A DNA stretch of 39,185 bases from an uncultured Lachnospiraceae bacterium (GCA_910577955.1 CAJTNC010000027.1:1-39185), one strand, 5' to 3'. Shown: positions 17,425-26,073, counted from the first letter of the stretch. Notes: generated from the sequence alone by a model not told the origin. Numbers and translations: made by a program.

Positions 17425-17918
17425 GTTTCATATGCCTTTCCCATCAGCAGGCACACTGCACACATCAACAGTACACCGCAGATAAAACCTGCCATGTCAA
17501 TACAGACGTCCCAAAACCCCGGCGCTCTTCCGGCCGAAAAAAACTGCAGCAGTTCATCGGTTATCGCAGTGACCAGACCGGTCAACATCATCTTCCACAA
17601 AAACTTTCCCGGAGTGAAACGATATGCCAAAAACACAAGCACCGTCAACACAGCTTCCAATCCATACTCCGAAAAATGAGCGAATTTACGCACAAAATGC
17701 TCTGTCACCGGCTCCTGTCCCAGAGAGGCAAACACTCCATTCACCATTTCCGTCACCTTTCCGCTGCGTCCGGCGGAGACCTCCGCGCTCTCCAAAGAGT
17801 TGTGCCAGATAAACAGCACGCAGGCCCAAAAGGCTGCCGTGACTACGCTGCGCAGCAGGATCCGCCGTCTCCGGCCTGCCGCCCGCTCTTTCGCACCGTC
17901 GTAGATCTCTTTTTCCAA
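17382..17918 (-). CDS. VanZ-like membrane protein
   Basis: A 178-residue membrane protein of the VanZ-like family. Characteristic features are a first membrane helix with CVLFIWHNSLESAEVS, the conserved VRKFAHFSEYGLEAVLTVL segment, TAITDELLQFFSAGRAPGFW, and CIDMAGFICGVLL. Family members include the teicoplanin-resistance accessory protein VanZ, but most, like this one, are outside van clusters and have unknown roles. A Lys-rich C-terminal tail (VQKKKGQK) faces the cytoplasm. It lies 3 bases after DegV and overlaps the next gene, so all are one transcript. No van genes are near, so resistance should not be inferred. Confidence 0.82.
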   Translation of the reverse strand: MEKEIYDGAKERAAGRRRRILLRSVVTAAFWACVLFIWHNSLESAEVSAGRSGKVTEMVNGVFASLGQEPVTEHFVRKFAHFSEYGLEAVLTVLVFLAYRFTPGKFLWKMMLTGLVTAITDELLQFFSAGRAPGFWDVCIDMAGFICGVLLMCAVCLLMGKAYETWVQKKKGQKSSLN

Positions 17919-17921
17919 GCC

Positions 17922-18809
17922 TTAATCCTTTCTCTCATCTCCCCAGAAAAACAGTGCCACCGTGCCTGGCCCCGTGTGGCTGCCAATTGTGGTTCCGATA
18001 TCGTTGATAACCACCTTTCCGCACAGTTTCGGGAATGCCTCCTCCACAAGATCTGCCACTTTTCTCGCATCCTCATAGCAGGCCGATTGTGAAATATAGC
18101 ATTTACCGCTATAGTCTTCCCCATCCTGCGCATGTTCTTTCATCTTATTCGCAATTTCCTGAATGACCTTTTTCTTTGTTCTGATCTTCTGTCTTGGAAT
18201 CAGCCTGCCTTCGTTATCCATATTCAAAAGCGGACAGATATTAAGCACCATGCCTACGGTACCCGCCGTTTTGGATATCCTGCCGCCTCTGATATAAAAA
18301 GTCAGATCCGTAGAGAAAAACCAATGATGCAGTTTCAGCTTATTTTCTTCCAGCCACAGGCATGCCTCGTCAAAGGTTTTTCCTTCATCACGCAGATCGG
18401 CCATCTTATCCATCATCAGTCCATAGCCTGAAGATGCTCCCAGAGAATCCACCACACAGATCTTTCTCTCCGGATACTGCTCCATCAGCTCGCCGGCCGC
18501 CAATTTTGCGGAATTGAAAACGCCGGAAATACCTGAGGAAAGAGTCACATGAAGAATATCCTTTCCCTCCTTCAAAAAGGGTTCGAAATACTCCCGAAAC
18601 TCCTCCATATTGATCTGGGATGTCTTTGTGGACGCCCCCTCCTGCATTCTCCGGTAAAATTCATCAAACGGAATGGACTGTCCCAGATCATCCGTATATT
18701 GTTCTCCGTCCAGCTCAAAATGGAAGCAAATATAATGAATATCACGTTCTTCAAAATGTTCTTTCGTTAAATCCGCTGTAGAACAACAGCTTATAATATA
18801 ATCACCCAT
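17922..18809 (-). CDS. DegV-family fatty-acid-binding protein
   Basis: A 295-residue two-domain protein of the DegV/FakB family, whose members bind a fatty acid and present it to the FakA kinase. Visible family features are the N-terminal IISCCSTADL (usual SDSxxDL variant), the TKTSQINMEEF loop (consensus T-S-Q-P), LHVTLSSGISGVFNSA, VVDSLGASSGYGLM, and the C-terminal DIGTTIGSHTGPGTVALFF, where G-x-V-x-x-H-x-GPG is typical. Length fits the family. It heads the VanZ-containing group of genes and follows htpG after an 87-base gap containing a hairpin. The lipid bound cannot be told. Confidence 0.9.
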   Translation of the reverse strand: MGDYIISCCSTADLTKEHFEERDIHYICFHFELDGEQYTDDLGQSIPFDEFYRRMQEGASTKTSQINMEEFREYFEPFLKEGKDILHVTLSSGISGVFNSAKLAAGELMEQYPERKICVVDSLGASSGYGLMMDKMADLRDEGKTFDEACLWLEENKLKLHHWFFSTDLTFYIRGGRISKTAGTVGMVLNICPLLNMDNEGRLIPRQKIRTKKKVIQEIANKMKEHAQDGEDYSGKCYISQSACYEDARKVADLVEEAFPKLCGKVVINDIGTTIGSHTGPGTVALFFWGDERKD

Positions 18810-18836
18810 CTTTTCTCCTCACCTGAAATTTGCATA

Positions 18837-18861
18837 GGCAGAGACCGAAACGACCTCTGCC
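18837..18861 (-). terminator. weak hairpin after htpG
   Basis: GGCAGAG (18837-18843) pairs with CTCTGCC (18855-18861). On the minus strand the stem is followed by TATGCAAATTTC rather than a clean T-run, so it may be a weak terminator or attenuator between htpG and degV. Confidence 0.4.
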
Positions 18862-18896
18862 CAAGCATCTTTTTCATTCCATATGAATAATATATC

Positions 18897-20960
18897 TTAT
18901 TTGTTTGTAAGAAGCAACATAATTTCATTGCTCCGGCTGATAAACTTCGCCATCTCCTCCGCCGGAAGCGGTGCATTCTGGATCTTCGCCAGATCATAGA
19001 GCTGTTCGCAAATCATCTTTGAGTCTTTCTCCTCTTTGTTCTCCATAACATACTGCACCAGAGGATGATTTGCATTTAAAACAAGCGTCTCGCCTTCTTC
19101 CCCGAACATTCCCATGTCCATGCCGTTCACCGCATACATCTTCATCATATCCTGCATTCTGCGGCTCTCCTCGGAGATCGTCAGCATGGAAGATATCTTT
19201 TTGTTTTTCAATTTCTCAAGCTTCACGGTCAGTTTTTCTTTTTTCAGCGCTTTCTTCACTAACTTACCGATAGCTTCCGCGCTCTCCTCCAGCTCCTTCT
19301 CGGCCTTTTTGGAGGTCTTCGCCTTGAAGTTTTCTGTCAGATCCGCATCGATACGCATGAATTTTACGCCTTCATTTTTGGATTCCAGCTGCTGCACGAA
19401 GGGCTGATCGATATTGTGGGTCAGGATCACGGCGTCCATCTTCGCAGCCTTGAACATATTGATATACTGTCCCTGCTGCCGCTCGTCGGTCACATAGTAG
19501 ATGATCTTTTCTTTCTTTTCCTCTTCGCCATCCTGTTCCTCTTTGTCCGGCTCCTCGGTCACAACTTCGGCCTCCACCTTTTCACCGTTCTCATCCACGG
19601 CATTTTCTTCCTCCGCCTCATCCGGATCGCTCTTTGCCACTTCCAGACATTCCGGCAGCGTCAGATACTTGCCGTCCAAATTCTTAAACAGGATATAATC
19701 GGTCATCTTCTCGCAGAACTTGTCGTCCTTCAGGCAGCCAAACTTGATGAAAGGACTGATATCATCCCAGTATTTATCGTATTCCTCCTTGTCCGTCTTA
19801 CACATGCCGGACAGCTTATCCGCCACTTTCTTTGTGATATAATCGGATATCTTCTTCACAAACCCATCGTTCTGCAGCGCGCTTCTCGAAACGTTAAGAG
19901 GCAGATCCGGGCAGTCGATCACGCCTTTTAACAGAAGCAGAAACTCCGGTATGACCTCCTTGATATTATCTGCAATAAACACCTGATTATTATACAGTTT
20001 GATCTTTCCCTCGATAGACTCATACTCCAGATTGATCTTCGGGAAATACAGGATGCCCTTCAGATTAAACGGATAATCCATGTTCAGATGGATCCAGAAC
20101 AAGGGTTCCTTGTAATCCTGAAATACCTTGCGGTAAAATTCCAGATATTCTTCCTTTGTACACTCATTCGGATGCTTGCCCCAGAGCGGATGGATCTCAT
20201 TTAAAAGCTGAGGTCTCTTTTTGATCTTCAGCCTCTGCTTATCCTCCTCCTTCTCTTTCGGCAGTTCCTCCACCACGACATCGTTTTCTAACTTTTCTTC
20301 CGCATCGATGGTCTGTGTATCATCGCTCTCTTCCTTGGAGAGATAAATCTCCGTAGGCATAAAAGAACAATATTTCTGGAGCACGCTTCTCGCCTCGTAC
20401 TCGTTGCAGTATTTCAGGCACTCTTCGTTTAAAAACAGCGTGACCGTGGTGCCGACCTGCGTGCGCTCGCCCTTTTGCATAGAGAACTCCGTGCCGCCGT
20501 CACATTCCCAGTGTATCGGCTCCGCCCCCTCTTTCCAAGAGAGAGAATCAATATGCACTTCATCCGCCACCATAAACGCTGAATAAAATCCCAGTCCGAA
20601 ATGTCCGATGATCTGATCCTCGTTGGTCTTATCTTTGTACTGGGCAAGAAAATCCGTTGCGCCGGAAAAAGCGATCTGATTGATATACTCCTCCACCTCA
20701 TCCGCCGTCATTCCGATACCGTTATCTGTGATCTTAATAGTCTTTTTCTCCGGATGGATCTGCACATCTATTCTCGCTTTATAGTCCTCCGGAAGACTAT
20801 ACTCGCCCATCATGTCCAGTTTTTTTAACTTTGTGATCGCATCACAGCCGTTGGAGATCAGTTCTCTGTAAAAAATATCCTGATCGTTGTACAGCCACTT
20901 TTTAATAATGGGAAAAATATTATCGCTGTTGATTGACAGATTTCCGCTTCTTGCTTCCAT
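18897..20960 (-). CDS. htpG: Hsp90-family chaperone HtpG
   Basis: A 687-residue bacterial Hsp90, an ATP-driven chaperone. The GHKL ATPase domain shows ELISNGCDA (Glu33, Asn37, Asp40), DNGIGM at 79-84 and GHFGLGFYSAF at 119-129. The middle domain has LYFPKINLEYESIEGKIKLY and the conserved LPLNVSRSALQND. The C-terminus carries a dimerisation region. It is longer than usual bacterial HtpG (about 620-640): charged segments at about 208-247 (the N/middle linker) and 443-485 (a strongly acidic insert with runs of Glu and Asp) account for this. A GGAG ribosome site lies before the ATG. Upstream are a CIRCE operator and two candidate promoters, so HrcA control is predicted. Confidence 0.96.
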   Translation of the reverse strand: MEARSGNLSINSDNIFPIIKKWLYNDQDIFYRELISNGCDAITKLKKLDMMGEYSLPEDYKARIDVQIHPEKKTIKITDNGIGMTADEVEEYINQIAFSGATDFLAQYKDKTNEDQIIGHFGLGFYSAFMVADEVHIDSLSWKEGAEPIHWECDGGTEFSMQKGERTQVGTTVTLFLNEECLKYCNEYEARSVLQKYCSFMPTEIYLSKEESDDTQTIDAEEKLENDVVVEELPKEKEEDKQRLKIKKRPQLLNEIHPLWGKHPNECTKEEYLEFYRKVFQDYKEPLFWIHLNMDYPFNLKGILYFPKINLEYESIEGKIKLYNNQVFIADNIKEVIPEFLLLLKGVIDCPDLPLNVSRSALQNDGFVKKISDYITKKVADKLSGMCKTDKEEYDKYWDDISPFIKFGCLKDDKFCEKMTDYILFKNLDGKYLTLPECLEVAKSDPDEAEEENAVDENGEKVEAEVVTEEPDKEEQDGEEEKKEKIIYYVTDERQQGQYINMFKAAKMDAVILTHNIDQPFVQQLESKNEGVKFMRIDADLTENFKAKTSKKAEKELEESAEAIGKLVKKALKKEKLTVKLEKLKNKKISSMLTISEESRRMQDMMKMYAVNGMDMGMFGEEGETLVLNANHPLVQYVMENKEEKDSKMICEQLYDLAKIQNAPLPAEEMAKFISRSNEIMLLLTNK

Positions 20961-21038
20961 TGTTCATCCACTCCTTTTTCATTCTCGTTGATTAAAATAA
21001 TTAATACTTTTTAAAATTTCTTCTAACCGTTATACACA

Positions 21039-21067
21039 AGTGTATCCTTCTTCTTAAAACAAGTCAA
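21039..21067 (-). promoter_or_regulatory. htpG promoter P1
   Basis: On the minus strand TTGACT (forward 21062-21067), 17 bases, then TACACT (forward 21039-21044). It lies downstream of CIRCE, with seven bases between CIRCE and the -35. A palindrome ATACAC-N2-GTGTAT (21032-21045) covers the -10 and could be a second operator. Confidence 0.65.
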
Positions 21068-21074
21068 GAGAAAA

Positions 21075-21101
21075 TTAGCACTCAATTACAATGAGTGCTA
21101 A
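21075..21101 (-). promoter_or_regulatory. CIRCE operator (HrcA binding site)
   Basis: TTAGCACTC-N9-GAGTGCTAA, an exact match to the CIRCE consensus. HrcA binds it at normal temperature and represses; heat inactivates HrcA. Its neighbour is htpG, transcribed away from it on the minus strand. No groE or dnaK gene is in the window. Confidence 0.95.
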
Positions 21102-21113
21102 CAGTCGTTTGAA
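21085..21113 (-). promoter_or_regulatory. possible second htpG promoter overlapping CIRCE
   Basis: TTCAAA (forward 21108-21113), 17 bases, then TGTAAT (forward 21085-21090) on the minus strand. The -10 falls inside the CIRCE spacer, the classical geometry for HrcA repression. The hexamers are weaker than those of P1. Confidence 0.35.
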
Positions 21114-21175
21114 ATCCCTTGATTCTGCTGGGCTTTTGCTATTTCTTAAATTTTTCTAAACAGGTTTTGTTTCCG

Positions 21176-22237
21176 TCACTTTCCGTAATACTCCGCAAAA
21201 ACCTCAAAAAAATCGGAGGTGGTGATATTGCTGTCATGCAACAGCGTGATCTCCTTCCACAACCCTTCATTCACATGGCGGGTCAGCGTCTGCACAAAGG
21301 AATCGTATTCCCTGCTGAATGCCTCCTTCTTTCGCGCTTCCACGATCTTTACCTTGTTTAACTCGGTTTCCTCCCGGTTCAGGGTGCTGACGCACTTTAA
21401 AATATAATATCCCTCAGGCGTCTCGATGATATCGCTGATCTCTTCACCGCCAAGCCCGAAAGCCGCCTCCTCGCAGGCGGCATCCATATCTCCTTTTCTG
21501 ATCGATATGGTGCTCTCCTCCGCCTCGTTGTACCTTGTGGCCACCACGTCGAAGTCTTCTCCGGCCTCTATTCTTTTTAACGCTTCCTTTGCTCTGGCAA
21601 GAGCATAACTTTTCTGCTGGTCGGAAATATCTGCTTCTTCCGCGCTGCCCTGTCCGCTAAACCGGATCAAAATCTGCTGCACCACTACCGTTCTGGCTTC
21701 ATCATCGCTGATCTCCGGATTTACGTCCTTTATCATGTAGTCGTATACTTTATCCGCAATGGCATATTCCCGATATAACTGCCTGATCGTATCAAGAGTC
21801 ACGCCGAGGGCATCCTTCTCCTCACCTGTCAGTGAATCGAAATAAACATTCGCCGCTTCATTTATAGCATCCTGTTCCGCCTCATCCAGAGAAATATTAT
21901 ATTTTTCCGCCATCAGATTCATAGTCTTGATCTGGGCAAGCTCCGCCAGCACAGATTCTTTTATACTTTGCTCGAAAGTCACGCCGGCCTGCTCTTTACC
22001 CCATATCTCCGTACCGTAGACCTGTTCGTAGCGGTTCTGCAGGTTCGTCAGATAAACCATCACCTCTTTTTTGTAGCAGGAGGCTGTCTCGATCCGGAAA
22101 ACCTCGTCCTTTGTAAAACCTGTCGTCAGCACGATCTTTGTATCTCTGTTGATCTTGCTGCAGCCGGTCAGAAGAAGCGATGTGAAAAGAAGCGCCGCCA
22201 GTATGATCTTCCTTTTTCTCTTTCTGTTTTTCTCCAT
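21176..22237 (-). CDS. parvulin-type peptidyl-prolyl isomerase lipoprotein (PrsA/SurA-like)
   Basis: A 353-residue secreted lipoprotein. A basic start (KNRKRKRK) and hydrophobic stretch end in the lipobox LLTGC. An N-terminal SurA/PrsA-like helical part (about 60-180) includes YEQVYGTEIWG and ESVLAELAQIKTMNLMAEKY. The parvulin domain lies at about 185-290: VVVQQILIRFSG, a helix with ALARAKEALKRIEAGEDFDV and ATRYNEAE, then GDMDAACEEAAFGLGGEEIS and ETPEGYYILKCV. Such proteins fold secreted proteins at the membrane face. The expected parvulin His in the first strand (QILI) is replaced, so isomerase activity may be reduced. I chose the ATG at 22237, 13 bases after the folA stop, with GGCGGGTGG before it, over an ATG at 22276 inside folA. 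Last gene of the thyA-folA string. Confidence 0.85.
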   Translation of the reverse strand: MEKNRKRKRKIILAALLFTSLLLTGCSKINRDTKIVLTTGFTKDEVFRIETASCYKKEVMVYLTNLQNRYEQVYGTEIWGKEQAGVTFEQSIKESVLAELAQIKTMNLMAEKYNISLDEAEQDAINEAANVYFDSLTGEEKDALGVTLDTIRQLYREYAIADKVYDYMIKDVNPEISDDEARTVVVQQILIRFSGQGSAEEADISDQQKSYALARAKEALKRIEAGEDFDVVATRYNEAEESTISIRKGDMDAACEEAAFGLGGEEISDIIETPEGYYILKCVSTLNREETELNKVKIVEARKKEAFSREYDSFVQTLTRHVNEGLWKEITLLHDSNITTSDFFEVFAEYYGK

Positions 22238-22250
22238 GTCCACCCGCCTG

Positions 22251-22751
22251 TTATCTTCCGGAAGACTTTCTCTCATACTTCACAAAACGATAAGTAATAT
22301 CAAAATAAACCTGCTCCTCGCTGTCTGCCGTGATCTCCCAGTCCTCATCCTCATCCAGATTCGGACACCATGCATCCGCCGCGTAGGCCATATCGATCTT
22401 TGTCACATGAGCGGTATCACAATATGGAAGGAACTGCCTGTAAACGCTCTCCCCTCCGATCACATAAATATCCTCCGTGTCATACTTCCCGCACTCTTTC
22501 AGCGCCTCTTCCACGCTTCTGACTACGGTTGCACCTTTCACCTGATAATCAGATCTTCCTGACAGAATGATATTTGTCCGATTTTTTAACGGCTGTTTTC
22601 CCGGAAAAGTCTCCATCGTCTTCCTGCCCAATATCACCACCTTGCCGGTAGTCTCCTGCTGAAACATCTTATGGTCGTTGGGTATCCGCACAAGAAGGTT
22701 CTCCTTGCTGCCAATAGCCCAGTTCTCATCTACTGCAACGATCAAATGCAT
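22251..22751 (-). CDS. folA: dihydrofolate reductase
   Basis: A 166-residue DHFR that reduces dihydrofolate with NADPH and restores tetrahydrofolate used up by thymidylate synthase. Hallmarks: IVAVDENWAIGSKENLLVRI with the catalytic Asp in IPNDHKMF, VVILGRKTMETFPGKQPLKN, NIILSGRSDY and DIYVIGGESVYRQFLPYCD. Length is normal. An AGGAAAGG site precedes the ATG at 22751, 56 bases after the thyA stop. No resistance-type change can be judged from sequence alone. Confidence 0.96.
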   Translation of the reverse strand: MHLIVAVDENWAIGSKENLLVRIPNDHKMFQQETTGKVVILGRKTMETFPGKQPLKNRTNIILSGRSDYQVKGATVVRSVEEALKECGKYDTEDIYVIGGESVYRQFLPYCDTAHVTKIDMAYAADAWCPNLDEDEDWEITADSEEQVYFDITYRFVKYERKSSGR

Positions 22752-22807
22752 ATTATATATCCTTTCCTGTATCCGGCCGTCTGCGAATGCCGCGTATTTT
22801 GTCTCAT

Positions 22808-23656
22808 TCAGACCGCCACCGGTATATTCTCGATCTGAGGTCCGGTCACATAACCGTCCACCCGCACGTCGTTCCTCGTAAACCCGTAGAAGTCACGGAC
22901 CTCAGGATTAAGCCAGAACGTCGGCGCTTCATAGGGCGTACGTCCGATGAGTTCCTCTATCAGCGGCACATGTCTGTCATAAATATGAGCGTCCGCTATC
23001 ACATGCACCAGCTCCCCGGCCTGCATGCCGCACACCTGCGCCAGCATATGCATCAAAACGGAATACTGCACCACGTTCCAGTTGTTGGCGGCCAGCACAT
23101 CCTGAGAACGCTGATTTAAAACGGCGTTTAAGGTCAGCTTGTCCTCCCCCTTTTTCTGCGTTACGTTAAAGGTCATGGAGTAGGCGCAGGGATAAAGGTT
23201 CATCTCATGGAGATCCTGATGGACATAGAGGTTTGTCATGATCCGGCGGCTGAAAGGGTTATTTTTCAGATCGTATATCACCCGGTCGATCTGATCCATC
23301 ATCCCCTCTTTATACTGATGCTTTACACCCATCTGATAGCCGTAGGCCTTTCCGATGGAACCGTCCTCATCCGCCCATGCATCCCATATATGGCTGTGCA
23401 GATCGTTAATATTGTTGGATTTCTTCTGCCAGATCCAAAGCATTTCGTCCGTCGCGCTTTTAAGCGCCGTGCGGCGAAGCGTCAGGATCGGAAACTCCTT
23501 CGACAGGTCGTAGCGGTTTACCACACCAAACTTTTTGATCGTATAGGCCGGCGTACCGTCCTCCCAGCGCGGTCTTACTTTCTCGCCCTCCGTGCTGGTT
23601 CCGTTCTCCAGAATATCTCTGCACATGTTTATAAATATGTTGTCCGCTAAACTCAT
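22808..23656 (-). CDS. thyA: thymidylate synthase
   Basis: A 282-residue ThyA, which methylates dUMP to dTMP using methylene-tetrahydrofolate. The catalytic Cys lies in LYPCAYSMTF, a permitted variant of the usual PPCHxxxQF. Other family segments are GKAYGYQ, NPFSRRIMTNL, LNAVLNQRSQDVLAANNWNV, QYSVLMHMLAQVCG and IADAHIYDRHV. The ATG at 23656 has an AGGAG site six bases before; a frame start at 23686 lies inside the preceding gene. It starts eight bases after the metallo-beta-lactamase gene stop, so the two are co-transcribed. It forms a functional pair with folA. Confidence 0.95.
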   Translation of the reverse strand: MSLADNIFINMCRDILENGTSTEGEKVRPRWEDGTPAYTIKKFGVVNRYDLSKEFPILTLRRTALKSATDEMLWIWQKKSNNINDLHSHIWDAWADEDGSIGKAYGYQMGVKHQYKEGMMDQIDRVIYDLKNNPFSRRIMTNLYVHQDLHEMNLYPCAYSMTFNVTQKKGEDKLTLNAVLNQRSQDVLAANNWNVVQYSVLMHMLAQVCGMQAGELVHVIADAHIYDRHVPLIEELIGRTPYEAPTFWLNPEVRDFYGFTRNDVRVDGYVTGPQIENIPVAV

Positions 23657-23664
23657 TCTTTCTC

Positions 23665-25263
23665 CTATCTGTCGTATTTGTCGCAAAGCGAATTGATCTG
23701 ATCCGCAAATTTCGACAGCTCCTTGTTTGTGCCGCCGTGATTCTTTTCGATGATCGCCATGAGACGTTTTCCTGCCGCCACAAGACGGTTGTAAACATCG
23801 GATACGATAAAGATTTTCTTCTTCACCGGCACAGGCGAAGCTTCAAAGAGCAGTCTGTCGGTCGCAAGGTCAAACTCCGTACCACTGTAAGGCGCGTATG
23901 TCCGATGCCCGTACTCCACTTTCAGGCACTCCGCAAACTCCTTACAGACGGAATCCTCTCCGTGGACGATAAATACTCTTCTGGGTTTTTCTTTAAACCC
24001 TTCCAGCCATGCGATCAGACCGTTTTTGTCCGCATGCCCCGACATGCCCACAAGCGTTTTGATCTGCGCCCGTATCGTGACCGGCTCCCCAAACAGCTTC
24101 ACATGCTCTGCTCCCTCTACAATGGCACGCCCCAGCGTCCCCACCGCCTGATAGCCCACAAAAAGTATCGTACACTCCGGACGCCACAGGTTATGCTTCA
24201 AATGGTGGCGAATCCTTCCCGCCTCACACATGCCGGATGCGGAAATGATCACCTTCGGCTCACTGTCAAAGTTGATCATCTTCGATTCATCGCTGGTGAT
24301 AGAGCGCTTGAGCCCCGGAAAAGAGATCGGGTTGATGCCCTGATGCACCAACTCCATGGCTTCCTCATCAAAGCAGGATTCGATGTTCCTGTTAAATATC
24401 TCTGTCGCATCCACAGCCAGCGGACTGTCCACATACACAGAGAAATTAGGATGTCCTTTTATCAGATCATCCGCTTTGATCTGGCGCAGGAAGTAAAGCA
24501 GCTCCTGTGTCCTGCCAACCGCAAAGGAGGGAATCACCACATTTCCGCCTTTGTCGAAAGTCTCCTGAATGATCTCTGCAAATTCGTTCACATAGTCCGG
24601 TTTGGTATCCGAGTGAAGTCTGTTGCCGTAGGTGGACTCCATCACCACATAGTCAGCCTCTTCCGTGTAAGCCGGATCGCAAATCAGAGGCTGATCCAGA
24701 TTGCCGATGTCCCCCGAAAATACGATCTTTTTCTCCGTATTCCCCTCCTTTATCCACACTTCGATGCTGGCAGATCCCAACAGATGGCCGATATCCGTAA
24801 ACCGGATCTCTATGCCCTCGCACAATTCTATTTTCTGCCCGTAAGCGCAGGGAACAAGCGCCCTGATCGCGCCGTCCGCGTCCTCCATCGTATAGATCGG
24901 CTCCATGCCCTCCACATGGGCGCTCCTCTTGGCTTTTCTGTTTTTCCACTCCGCTTCCTGCTGCTGGATATGTGCGCAGTCTCTAAGCATGATGCCGCAC
25001 AGATCCGCCGTTGCCTCGGTGGCAAAGATCCGCCCCCTGAATCCCTTTGCGTACAACGCCGGCAGCATACCCGAGTGATCGATGTGAGCATGCGTCAACA
25101 GCACATAATCGATCAGAGACTCCTGCACCGGCAGTTCCACATTCTCAAAGACATTGACCCCCTGCTCCATACCGTAGTCGATGAGAATCCTTTTTTCACA
25201 GGCTTCCAGATAGTGACAGCTTCCGGTCACTTCATGGTCCGCCCCGATAAACATTAGTTTCAT
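23665..25263 (-). CDS. metallo-beta-lactamase/beta-CASP ribonuclease-like protein
   Basis: A 532-residue protein of the beta-CASP RNA/DNA nuclease group. The zinc motif LTHAHIDHSG lies at about 56-65; further metal ligands are in FTDIGHLLGSAS and FSGDIGN. ESTYGNRLH opens the beta-CASP domain, which contains IPSFAVGRTQELLYFL and ISASGMCEAGRIRHHL. The RMMBL motif follows (VGMSGHADKNGL, VFIVHGE). Close in layout to bacterial and archaeal CPSF-like or YsiG-type MBL-fold exonucleases, not to RNase J (no long C-terminal domain). A GGGAGGG site precedes the ATG. It heads the thyA-folA transcript. Whether it acts on RNA is inferred from the family. Confidence 0.9.
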   Translation of the reverse strand: MKLMFIGADHEVTGSCHYLEACEKRILIDYGMEQGVNVFENVELPVQESLIDYVLLTHAHIDHSGMLPALYAKGFRGRIFATEATADLCGIMLRDCAHIQQQEAEWKNRKAKRSAHVEGMEPIYTMEDADGAIRALVPCAYGQKIELCEGIEIRFTDIGHLLGSASIEVWIKEGNTEKKIVFSGDIGNLDQPLICDPAYTEEADYVVMESTYGNRLHSDTKPDYVNEFAEIIQETFDKGGNVVIPSFAVGRTQELLYFLRQIKADDLIKGHPNFSVYVDSPLAVDATEIFNRNIESCFDEEAMELVHQGINPISFPGLKRSITSDESKMINFDSEPKVIISASGMCEAGRIRHHLKHNLWRPECTILFVGYQAVGTLGRAIVEGAEHVKLFGEPVTIRAQIKTLVGMSGHADKNGLIAWLEGFKEKPRRVFIVHGEDSVCKEFAECLKVEYGHRTYAPYSGTEFDLATDRLLFEASPVPVKKKIFIVSDVYNRLVAAGKRLMAIIEKNHGGTNKELSKFADQINSLCDKYDR

Positions 25264-25344
25264 GCCTTTTCCCTCCCATACCTTACTTTGCTGTACCCCT
25301 GCTGCAAATAAATTATTTACTCTTCCATCATAACACTATTTTCC

Positions 25345-26073
25345 CTAAAAGGCCACCCTGAGAAGTCCTAAAATGAGCAAATGCACCGGATAAAACAGAT
25401 AGAAAAAATACTGAAAGCCCCTCCCCCTCTTTTTTCTTGTTCCGTCATAAAAAAGCAGAAGCGCAAAACCGACAATGCACTGCGGTTCCCACAAAAACAG
25501 GAGATAACCGACAAAACAGGTCAATATCCGGGAAATTCCGACAAATTCCCCGAAATAGAATAATGCGATCAGAAATACCCCGTACATATCATAATCGGTC
25601 CCCAGCGCTTCGGCCGCATAACATCCTATGGCGACAATCAGGCCCGATGACAGGACGGCTGCAGCACCGCCTCCGATCCGATCGACGATCGCTCTCATGC
25701 CCCATATGACCAAAAATCCTATCAACAGCGTCCAAAATACATTCTGACTGCCTGTATAAATGAGTTTACCGTGGAAAGCCAAATCAAAGGGTATTTCAGA
25801 GAGCAGTGCAAAAAGAGTAAGACGCCCAAAATAGCGGCCTCTGTTTCGTGTGTGGAGAAATCCCTGCACCAACAAAAAAGCAAAGATCGGAAATGCCGTC
25901 CGGCCTATCCCGCGAAGCACGTAATCAACCTCATACCAGTAATAGGAAGCCCCTGCGCTGCCCTGCAGGATCACTCCTTCAATCAACGCCGCCCCTATAT
26001 GATCGATCAACATCGTCACTACCGCTATGATTTTTAAGCCGTCGCTGTCCAGAAATTTCCATTTGGTTTTCAA
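25345..26073 (-). CDS. TraX-family membrane protein
   Basis: A 242-residue polytopic membrane protein. The start DSDGLKIIAVVTMLIDHIGA and GRTAFPIFAFLLVQGFLHTR, then LFALLSEIPFDLAF, are the hallmarks of the TraX family, named after the F-plasmid pilin acetylase and related to acyltransferase-3. About seven membrane segments are visible; the C-terminus PVHLLILGLLRVAF is also typical. The start codon is TTG at 26073 with GGGAG before it; an ATG a few bases on is out of frame. Firmicute TraX proteins occur outside conjugation loci and their acceptor is unknown. No conjugation genes are near it, so a pilus role is not supported. Confidence 0.85.
   Translation of the reverse strand: MKTKWKFLDSDGLKIIAVVTMLIDHIGAALIEGVILQGSAGASYYWYEVDYVLRGIGRTAFPIFAFLLVQGFLHTRNRGRYFGRLTLFALLSEIPFDLAFHGKLIYTGSQNVFWTLLIGFLVIWGMRAIVDRIGGGAAAVLSSGLIVAIGCYAAEALGTDYDMYGVFLIALFYFGEFVGISRILTCFVGYLLFLWEPQCIVGFALLLFYDGTRKKRGRGFQYFFYLFYPVHLLILGLLRVAF

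Noticed and set aside
17382..17918. Glycopeptide-resistance gene
   Set aside because: VanZ-like family is broad and no vanH/A/X or related gene is nearby.
18897..20960. HtpG as the GHKL partner of the Z1 helicase
   Set aside because: It is a complete Hsp90 with heat-shock control, 15 kb away with housekeeping genes between.
23737..25257. 506-codon open frame on the plus strand
   Set aside because: Fully antisense to the beta-CASP gene, which has all its catalytic motifs; the frame is open because of codon bias and its translation (Arg/His-rich) has no family character.
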